Shown here: positions 39,107 through 44,155 of the stretch, in pieces
Position numbering within the stretch: position 1 is the first letter of the stretch
How the letters are laid out: each line of letters starts with the position of its first letter
Origin: Lentilactobacillus otakiensis DSM 19908 = JCM 15040
GTDB taxonomy: Bacteria > Bacillota > Bacilli > Lactobacillales > Lactobacillaceae
DNA: 44,155 nucleotides
Reading direction: 5' to 3'
NCBI RefSeq assembly: GCF_001434145.1
Contig: NZ_AZED01000002.1
Span: 1 to 44,155, forward strand
The notes under the pieces: model-generated
Database searches by the model: none
Told to the model about the DNA's origin: nothing
The model's input: only the letters and a program-made list of their open reading frames with translations
Position numbers and translations under genes: made by a program

Positions 39107-41219
39107 GGAGCTCGCATTCACGGATGATAATGATGTGGTTAAATATTTAGATACAACCACTGCTTTTAATCTGGCACTCACGGCCGACGGGGTGGCCTTT
39201 GATTTAACTAATGCTAAGTCAATTCTGGTAAAAATAGCTAATGACGATGGATATATCATGCAAGAAGCTATTGATTTAACCACTGTAACTAGTCCGCTTG
39301 GTGGAACACTAAGTTTTCCAATTAATCAGGATATCATGAACACATTGGTTCCAGATGATTATGATATTGAAGTTTGGGTTACTATGAATGATGGTACACA
39401 GGCTATCTTTCCAAGCGATGGAACGTTAGGATTTTCAATTGAAGAGAATCTGATGAGTGATACTGGTGAAGTAATTCCGACAATCACTTTGAATGATTTT
39501 CAGCAACAATTTGATGATCTAAGTAGCCAAATGGAGAATGCAGTCCACAATGTGCAGAAGGGTGACCAAGGTAACCCTGGCAATGGTATTAAGTCTGCCA
39601 ACAATCAGTATCAGTTAAGTGATTCACCAGTTACAGTTCCCACAGGGGGCTGGTCAGATACTATTTTGGCAACAACTGATCAACTTCCTTATCTGTGGAC
39701 TAAAATTATTTTTACCTACGATGACGGAACAACTAAAGAAACTAATTTTGTTTCCAGCCGAGGTGACACCGGTAGTCAGGGGCCAATGGGACCAGTGGGA
39801 CCACAAGGAAAACAAGGAAATGGTTTGGTTGTTAGGGGGAAAGCTGATAAAGAGGAAAATTTACCCACAACGGGTAACAACCAGGGTGATGGTTACTTAG
39901 TTGGAACGGACTTATATATTTGGATAGATGGTTCATGGCAAAATATGGGGAGTATTACGCCTGATTTAGCTGATTATGTAAAAGTGGCTGATATGAACAA
40001 TGCTTTAAACACTAAAGTTACTGATAACAAAAATGGTACTGAACAGCTTAATGGAGTTCAAGTACAACCATATAATAAGTTAAGTGATGTAACAAATTTA
40101 AGAAACATTGCGCTGCAAACAGATAATGTTGTAGCTTATACTGCAAAAGGTGGAATGGGAGAAGTCATTCAATATTTTTCGCTATACAGTGGATTTTCGT
40201 CCTTACCTTCGGGTACACAAATTTATTATTCATATGATTTAGTAGTTACAAATGCTGATGGAGGTTCACATTGGTTAAGCTGGAATTCACCTTGGAATAC
40301 CTTTTCAGGAAATCAATCTATTACAACAGATGGTATTCATCATTTTCAAGGAACTGCTATCATTCCCGGCAAAGATATTGTTAGTGGTCAAACTATATGT
40401 TCATCAATTGACAAATCACATGCAACATATCAAATAACGGATTTAATGATAGTTGTTGGTTCAATCCCAGTCACACACTTACCAGCTCCAGAAGATAAGC
40501 AAGATAAAATTGGTTACACACCTGCTGACGATAGCAAAGTTGCCCACCTATCTGGTGATGAAGAAATTGCTGGGACAAAGACGTTTGATACAGCACCCAT
40601 TGACAAGACAACTGGTCATCCGTATATCACTAAAGATAGTGTTCCGGCAGTTTCATCAACACTTGCAGATACGACTAAGGATGCCAATTTTACAGGAAAA
40701 CTTCAAAAGTCTGGAATTGATGTGGCAACCACTAATGATGTAAGCAGTGCAGTGAACACTGCAACAGCAAACATGGCAAATACTACAAAGTTAGCAAACT
40801 TTACAGCTGGCTTACAAGTTAATGGTAAAGATGTTGGCACAGGTGGTGGCGACAAACTAACAACACCTTGGGTTGTGACTAATTATCAATCAACGGACAC
40901 GATGGGTCCACATGGCTGTAACGAAGCAACCGGATGGCGTATTTATAATGACATACTGTATTACTACGGTACTTTTTATGGGGCTACGGTACCAGAAACT
41001 GTTATTTTTAATCTTTACACCGCTTATCCAGATTTTAAAAAGACTTTTAAAACTCTTGGTAGCAGTCCGGAATTAATTTATCAAACGTCATCTGGTTTTT
41101 GGGCTTTTAATGATTGGGGAAATCAGATGGTGGGAAATGAGGGTAGCCTATTAATAAGTATTCAAAATACCGCGACACCACTTTCTGTAAATATTGTTTA
41201 TCCATTGGATCGCTTATAA
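39099..41219 (+). CDS. Baseplate upper protein / receptor-binding protein
   Basis: 706 aa, RBS AAGAAGGTGA. The N-terminal part (about 1-150) matches the BppU N-terminal domain (KSILVKIANDDGYIMQEAID, LVPDDYDIEVWVTMNDGTQ). A collagen-like stretch (GDTGSQGPMGPVGPQGKQG, about 224-242) and a carbohydrate-binding-like domain (GDGYLVGTDLYIWIDGSWQN) follow. The C-terminal part (from about 585, TTPWVVTNYQSTDTMG) is probably the receptor-binding head. It is the main candidate for host specificity. Confidence 0.85.
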   Translation: MSKELAFTDDNDVVKYLDTTTAFNLALTADGVAFDLTNAKSILVKIANDDGYIMQEAIDLTTVTSPLGGTLSFPINQDIMNTLVPDDYDIEVWVTMNDGTQAIFPSDGTLGFSIEENLMSDTGEVIPTITLNDFQQQFDDLSSQMENAVHNVQKGDQGNPGNGIKSANNQYQLSDSPVTVPTGGWSDTILATTDQLPYLWTKIIFTYDDGTTKETNFVSSRGDTGSQGPMGPVGPQGKQGNGLVVRGKADKEENLPTTGNNQGDGYLVGTDLYIWIDGSWQNMGSITPDLADYVKVADMNNALNTKVTDNKNGTEQLNGVQVQPYNKLSDVTNLRNIALQTDNVVAYTAKGGMGEVIQYFSLYSGFSSLPSGTQIYYSYDLVVTNADGGSHWLSWNSPWNTFSGNQSITTDGIHHFQGTAIIPGKDIVSGQTICSSIDKSHATYQITDLMIVVGSIPVTHLPAPEDKQDKIGYTPADDSKVAHLSGDEEIAGTKTFDTAPIDKTTGHPYITKDSVPAVSSTLADTTKDANFTGKLQKSGIDVATTNDVSSAVNTATANMANTTKLANFTAGLQVNGKDVGTGGGDKLTTPWVVTNYQSTDTMGPHGCNEATGWRIYNDILYYYGTFYGATVPETVIFNLYTAYPDFKKTFKTLGSSPELIYQTSSGFWAFNDWGNQMVGNEGSLLISIQNTATPLSVNIVYPLDRL

Positions 41220-41261
41220 AATAAAGAAAGATAAAAACTTATGTTAAACGAATTATTAAAA

Positions 41262-41295
41262 TCAGACTTTTTATTTATTGGATTTAGCGTCTGAT
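41262..41295 (+). other. Hairpin in the 154-bp gap after the receptor-binding gene
   Basis: ATCAGAC / GTCTGAT around a 21-nt T-rich loop. No T tract follows, so it is not a normal terminator. The rest of the gap (41220-41373) has no gene. Confidence 0.35.
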
Positions 41296-41298
41296 AGT

Positions 41299-41326
41299 TT
41301 GGGAATTTTAATTTTTCAAGTAATAT
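41299..41326 (+). promoter_or_regulatory. Possible promoter
   Basis: TTGGGA, 16-bp spacer, TAATAT, about 48 bp before the next gene. Weak -35; in AT-rich DNA such matches are common. Confidence 0.3.
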
Positions 41327-41373
41327 ACAAAAAATATAGTTATTGAACAACGATAAAAAGGAGATAATAAATA

Positions 41374-41784
41374 ATGTTTATTTATATTACGTTTGATTCA
41401 AATGGTTTTGTCACTGACTATAAGAAAGTCGAGACCGATGGTTATACAAAGGTGTTCGTTTTAGATTCGTGGATTAATCAGTTCGCTCAATATCCAGATA
41501 AATTCCGATATGATGCAACAAATCAAAAATTGCTTAATCCAGGTAACTTACCGAGTGTTTCATTGAACCAAGTAAGTACAGATGTAACAACCTTACAAAC
41601 TCAGTTACAATCTTTGCAATCAACAGGTACGCAAACTGATTCACAATTGGGAGCTTTGGTAAGTAATATTTCAGTGGTTCAAGGACAAATCCTCGGAGAA
41701 CTACAAAATATTCAAACCCAATTAAATGCTTCTGAAAAAGCAACTACTGTACCAGCAGCAAATACAACTAATTCACCAGCTTAA
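41374..41784 (+). CDS. Small tail/baseplate accessory protein
   Basis: 136 aa. The N-terminal part MFIYITFDSNGFVTDYKKVE is like small DUF2977-type phage proteins. A coiled coil (about 65-122, VTTLQTQLQSLQSTGTQTDS then VQGQILGELQNIQTQLNA) suggests trimerisation. RBS AAAAGGAG. Confidence 0.65.
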   Translation: MFIYITFDSNGFVTDYKKVETDGYTKVFVLDSWINQFAQYPDKFRYDATNQKLLNPGNLPSVSLNQVSTDVTTLQTQLQSLQSTGTQTDSQLGALVSNISVVQGQILGELQNIQTQLNASEKATTVPAANTTNSPA

Positions 41785-41801
41785 TAAAAGGAGGTAATAC
41801 A

Positions 41802-41978
41802 ATGTTTAATATTGATTGGCACGGAATGCTTAAAATTGAATATGATAACGGTTGGTTATCTTATGATAAATTGAAACTGTTCGTTGGTTGGAATGAATTA
41901 ACAAAAGATCAGTTTACTGATATTACTGGTAAGAATTATGACACTGGTAGCGTTGCCCAAGTAACAAGCTCATCATAA
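41802..41978 (+). CDS. XkdX-family protein
   Basis: 58 aa, RBS AAAAGGAGG. The pattern YDNGWLSYDKLKLFVGWNEL, then TKDQFTDITGKNY, matches the XkdX family, always found at the end of tail modules just before lysis genes. Function unknown. Confidence 0.85.
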   Translation: MFNIDWHGMLKIEYDNGWLSYDKLKLFVGWNELTKDQFTDITGKNYDTGSVAQVTSSS

Positions 41979-42014
41979 CGATTACTCAGTTTAGTAAACC
42001 CACATGTGATCTCT

Positions 42015-42058
42015 TGGCGGAATGCAAGTTTAATTAAATTAAAGTCCGTCACTTTTTT
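42015..42058 (+). terminator. Terminator of the structural operon
   Basis: TGGCGGA (42015-42021) pairs with TCCGTCA (42045-42051) (one G-T pair) around an inner palindromic TTTAATTAAATTAAA, followed by CTTTTTT. Confidence 0.65.
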
Positions 42059-42074
42059 GGAACAGTGGTATAAT
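42046..42074 (+). promoter_or_regulatory. Promoter of predicted small RNA 1
   Basis: Extended -10 TGGTATAAT (42066-42074), with a poor -35 CCGTCA 17 bp upstream. It sits directly after the structural terminator and before a run of hairpins ending in a terminator. Confidence 0.55.
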
Positions 42075-42080
42075 CATTTT

Positions 42081-42212
42081 CGTAGGCATTAACCCCTTTG
42101 GTGCCTACGCATTCGAATATTCACCTGAGCATTTATGAATGCCCCATGCTCATACATTCCCCTCAATGTATGTGATGTATACACGCCCGTCATAAGATGG
42201 GCGTGTTTGTTT
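42081..42212 (+). ncRNA. Predicted structured small RNA 1 with C-rich loops
   Basis: About 130 nt from the promoter's expected start to a strong terminator. Hairpin 1: CGTAGGCA / TGCCTACG (42081-42109), loop containing AACCCC. Hairpin 2: TGAGCAT / ATGCTCA (42126-42152), loop containing GCCCC. Hairpin 3: CATACATT / AATGTATG (42151-42172), loop CCCCTC. Terminator: ACACGCCCGTC / GATGGGCGTGT (42181-42206, one G-T pair), then TTGTTTT. All three loops carry CCCC, which suits pairing with Shine-Dalgarno GGGG/GGAGG. No ORF with an RBS is visible. Confidence 0.6.
42181..42212 (+). terminator. Terminator of small RNA 1
   Basis: An 11-bp stem with tetraloop ATAA and a T-rich tail; one of the strongest hairpins in the window. 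Confidence 0.85.
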
Positions 42213-42223
42213 TCAATAATTAG

Positions 42224-42252
42224 TTGTTACGACTAAATAATCGTGATACAAT
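42224..42252 (+). promoter_or_regulatory. Promoter of predicted small RNA 2
   Basis: TTGTTA (42224-42229), 17-bp spacer, TACAAT (42247-42252). Start expected near 42259. Confidence 0.65.
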
Positions 42253-42289
42253 GCGTTTGTGGAATTCCATTCCTCCAAGAAGGAATTTC

Positions 42290-42328
42290 ATGTTCTTCAA
42301 TATGATAAGAATTGAGGACGCCCTTTAA
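42290..42328 (+). CDS. Possible leader peptide
   Basis: MFFNMIRIEDAL with AAGGA 7 bp upstream. Its last codons form the 5' arm of the terminator and its TAA falls in the loop, so a translating ribosome would prevent terminator formation. It is speculative but has the geometry of an attenuator. Confidence 0.35.
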   Translation: MFFNMIRIEDAL

Positions 42329-42345
42329 AGCGGGGCGTTTTCTTT
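42318..42345 (+). terminator. Terminator/attenuator before holin
   Basis: ACGCCC / GGGCGT, loop of 9 nt, then TTTTCTTTT. Confidence 0.7.
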
Positions 42346-42371
42346 TACACAAATTTTATGGAGGTAATTTT

Positions 42372-42839
42372 ATGTACACACAAATTGTCGATATTTTTAA
42401 TTCTCTTAAAGCAACCGGACTGGTTGCTTTTTTAATTGCTGTAATTCCAGCAACTTACAAATTGGTTAAACCGTTGATTGAAGCTAAAATTAAAACTGAA
42501 AAGAATACTCATATCAAGCAAGGGATGGAATTAGGCTTGAAATTAGCGAATGCTTTCGTTCCTGTGGTGGCAAGTATGCCTGCTTTAAGTAACTCAGATC
42601 GCAAAAAGGTGGTCAATCAATTTGTTGATTCTGGCTTAAAAGAGTCCGGCTTTAATTTTAAAGCAGAAACAATTGAAGGATTAGCAGAACAAGCTTACCA
42701 GTATTATAAACACACTCTAAAGGGAGATAATCACAAAGCACCTGTTACTCCGGCGCCTACAAATGACGTTACACCCGACGTTCCAGTCGATGACGATCCG
42801 GAAGTATTTAACGAACCCCAATCATCTGAACAAAAGTAG
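42372..42839 (+). CDS. LLH-family holin
   Basis: 155 aa. ATG 42372 follows TGGAGGTAA; an in-frame upstream ATG (42312) lies in the terminator and is not used. One N-terminal membrane helix (ATGLVAFLIAVIPATYKLV), a basic helical region (IEAKIKTEKNTHIKQGMELG) and a long hydrophilic tail ending in Pro/Asp/Glu-rich sequence match the LLH holins of lactobacillus phages. It permeabilises the membrane to release the lysin that follows. Confidence 0.85.
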   Translation: MYTQIVDIFNSLKATGLVAFLIAVIPATYKLVKPLIEAKIKTEKNTHIKQGMELGLKLANAFVPVVASMPALSNSDRKKVVNQFVDSGLKESGFNFKAETIEGLAEQAYQYYKHTLKGDNHKAPVTPAPTNDVTPDVPVDDDPEVFNEPQSSEQK

Positions 42840-42851
42840 GAAGTGACGAAA

Positions 42852-43676
42852 ATGACAAAAAAGGTTGCTGATTTATCTGTTTACCAAGGCAGTTCTGAGA
42901 CCTACATGAAATTTTTAAAAAGTCACGGAATTGATACCACGGTGGTTAAATTGACGGAAGGCACTGGATACATTAACCCTAAAGCTAGAGAACAAGTGGC
43001 TAACGGATTCAAAGTATTTGGTAGTGTTAGTGTTTATCATTTCTTTCATGGTCATGGTTCATCAGAAGCTAAGTATTTCTTAGCTTGGGTAAAAAGCTTT
43101 GGGTTGGATAAATCCACAGTCTTGGCCCTAGATGTGGAAGCACAAGACCTTCCTTGGAAGACCACAGCTGAAGTAAATGCCTTTTTAAAGGAGTTAAAAG
43201 CCAACGGATTTACCAACGTTATTACTTATGGATCCGGTTCATGGTTTGCTGAAAAGCGAATTGATCGAGCGAAACTTATTGATAAGCATATTTGGGTAGC
43301 GGCGTATGGTGTTAGTCAACCGGGAATTGATAATGCGAATGCCTGGCAATATACCGATAACTATGATGGATTAAAGGTTGACGCCAGCTTAGATTTTGAT
43401 GGTTCACTGTCCGGAAGTGGGGTAGTTATTAAGCCTGCTAAACCGGAATATTATCAAACTCCAGGCCTATACGAAGCAACGCAAAGCGTAATTCACCAAT
43501 TTAACGATGCTGAATTCAAGTCTAAACGGCATACTCGTCTGATTAAAGGAAGTCGATTCTATGCTACCCCAATAAAATATGGTGAAATTTATCGCCTTTC
43601 TACACCAACCGGTTACTATACAGCAAACAAAGATAAAGTTAAATTTATTTTTGCAGTAAAGGCTGGTGATAAATAA
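42852..43676 (+). CDS. Endolysin: GH25 muramidase with cell-wall-binding domain
   Basis: 274 aa; ATG 42852 is preferred, with AGGAAGTG upstream. GH25 catalytic features: the first Asp in VADLSVYQG and the Asp-x-Glu in LALDVEAQD, followed by WVAAYGVSQPG and AWQYTD. The C-terminal part (about 195-274, SKRHTRLIKGSRFYATP and STPTGYYTANKDKVKF) is an SH3-like wall-binding domain. No signal peptide is visible, so it depends on the holin. It cuts the glycan chain of peptidoglycan. Confidence 0.93.
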   Translation: MTKKVADLSVYQGSSETYMKFLKSHGIDTTVVKLTEGTGYINPKAREQVANGFKVFGSVSVYHFFHGHGSSEAKYFLAWVKSFGLDKSTVLALDVEAQDLPWKTTAEVNAFLKELKANGFTNVITYGSGSWFAEKRIDRAKLIDKHIWVAAYGVSQPGIDNANAWQYTDNYDGLKVDASLDFDGSLSGSGVVIKPAKPEYYQTPGLYEATQSVIHQFNDAEFKSKRHTRLIKGSRFYATPIKYGEIYRLSTPTGYYTANKDKVKFIFAVKAGDK

Positions 43677-43927
43677 TGGTGGAAGTTCCTGATGAAATCA
43701 ATATGACTAAAATGCTCATTGGCATTAAAGAAGATATTTCTTCCATTAAACAACAGCTAAATGATCAGGCTGATTTGAATGCTAAAACAGATAAAGCTTT
43801 GGCTAAGTCTATTGAAAATGAACATCGAATTGATAATCTTACACATATTAACTATGCATTAATTTCTTTAGTGGCAGCGGGAATTATTGTACCGTTGATT
43901 ATTTATTTAATTGAGAAATTTATGTGA
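43676..43927 (+). CDS. XhlA-like (haemolysin) membrane protein
   Basis: 83 aa. An acidic coiled coil (IGIKEDISSIKQQLNDQADL) and one C-terminal membrane helix (YALISLVAAGIIVPLIIYLI) match the XhlA family, which cooperates with holin in lysis of Bacillus phage PBSX. Its ATG overlaps the lysin stop (TAATG). Second membrane component of the lysis module. Confidence 0.8.
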   Translation: MVEVPDEINMTKMLIGIKEDISSIKQQLNDQADLNAKTDKALAKSIENEHRIDNLTHINYALISLVAAGIIVPLIIYLIEKFM

Positions 43928-43933
43928 GATGAA

Positions 43934-43958
43934 TCCCCCTTGAATGATTATGGGGGGA
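43934..43958 (+). other. Hairpin after the lysis cassette
   Basis: TCCCCC / GGGGGA, 13-nt loop. The following AAAAATAC has no T run, so it is a processing or weak termination hairpin. Beyond it, to 44068, no gene is seen; AT-rich DNA with the perfect inverted repeat AATATTAT / ATAATATT (43987-43994, 44007-44014) is present. Confidence 0.5.
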
Positions 43959-44068
43959 AAAATACATATATTGGTATATATTAATTAATATTATTTTGTG
44001 CTTTTGATAATATTATGCATATATTAGTTTTTGGTTATTTAACTATCATTTTTGAGGACAAAATAGCT

Positions 44069-44090
44069 AATAACGGTCAAATAACGGTCA
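44069..44090 (+). repeat. Tandem integrase arm-type sites (right)
   Basis: Two copies of AATAACGGTCA, identical to the left pair and in the same orientation, 49 bp before attR (the left pair is 103 bp after attL). Confidence 0.75.
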
Positions 44091-44139
44091 ATTAAAATTA
44101 TAAATGCCTTTATATCAACGTTTGTAAGGGGAGCTTGTG

Positions 44140-44155
44140 CCTGCAGTCGGCATAA
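44140..44155 (+). repeat. attR core (right copy of attachment repeat)
   Basis: CCTGCAGTCGGCATAA, identical to positions 1-16. The window stops here, so the repeat may extend further. Confidence 0.85.

Larger units (their letters stand above)
42259..42345 (+). ncRNA. Predicted small RNA 2 / attenuator leader of the lysis cassette
   Basis: About 87 nt between a good promoter and a terminator (ACGCCC 42318-42323 with GGGCGT 42333-42338, then TTTTCTTTT). A hairpin ATTCCT / AGGAAT (42269-42286) contains CCTCC, the complement of a ribosome binding site. A 12-codon frame runs into the terminator. It may be an independent RNA or the leader of the holin mRNA (start 27 bp after). Confidence 0.5.

Noticed and set aside
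42312-42371. 20-residue N-terminal extension of holin from ATG 42312
   Set aside because: It lies in the terminator hairpin without RBS, while ATG 42372 has TGGAGG and begins a normal LLH holin.
43960-44139. Lysogenic-conversion gene next to attR
   Set aside because: The AT-rich stretch has stops in all frames and no RBS-linked ORF.

Overview
The window is one complete, apparently intact temperate siphovirus prophage of a member of the Lactobacillaceae. It runs from attachment site to attachment site: a 16-bp direct repeat (CCTGCAGTCGGCATAA) sits exactly at both ends. The host group is suggested by low GC content, strong AAGGAGG-type ribosome binding sites, an LLH-family holin, a GH25 lysin, and a surface protein resembling the S-layer proteins of Levilactobacillus/Lentilactobacillus. 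The repeat has the form of the 3' end of a tRNA gene (T-stem 3' strand, acceptor strand AGTCGGC, discriminator A), probably tRNA-Thr. The rest of that tRNA would lie just left of the window.

Layout. 1-4719: attL, integrase arm sites, tyrosine integrase (-), a secreted S-layer-type protein with its own strong promoter (+, a lysogenic-conversion gene), a small unknown gene (-) and the LexA/CI-like repressor (-). 4720-5122: the genetic switch, with divergent promoters, four 16-bp operator-like palindromes and Cro. 5200-9360: an accessory early region of very small + strand genes, many encoding single-helix membrane peptides. Five - strand genes are interleaved with them, each meeting a + gene tail to tail. 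A group I intron core lies on the - strand at about 5461-5690. 9375-15192: replication and recombination genes (DUF1351, Sak4-like ATPase, SF2 helicase, SSB-like DUF669 protein, D5/P4-type primase-helicase). 15196-15448: a direct and inverted repeat array that is the likely replication origin. 15479-18848: VRR-NUC nuclease, YopX, small genes, a 298-aa protein that may be the late regulator, and an HNH nuclease. 18849-19472: non-coding, probable cos region, late promoter and terminator.

19473-41978: packaging and structural genes in the usual HK97-type cos-phage order: terS, terL, DUF1056, portal, ClpP-like protease, capsid, connectors, major tail protein, frameshifted tail chaperones, a tape measure carrying two peptidoglycan-hydrolase domains, Dit split into two ORFs, Tal, baseplate and receptor-binding proteins. 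41979-42371: a non-coding block with three terminators and two promoters that predicts two short structured RNAs. 42372-43927: holin, GH25 endolysin, XhlA-like membrane protein. 43928-44155: second set of arm sites and attR.

The least expected items are the predicted small RNAs before the lysis cassette, the antisense group I intron core with an orphan 3' exon, the phage-borne S-layer-type gene, the repeated convergent gene pairs in the early region, and a nuclease gene whose only well-placed start codon is ATT. All family names rest on motif recognition by eye; no database search was possible.
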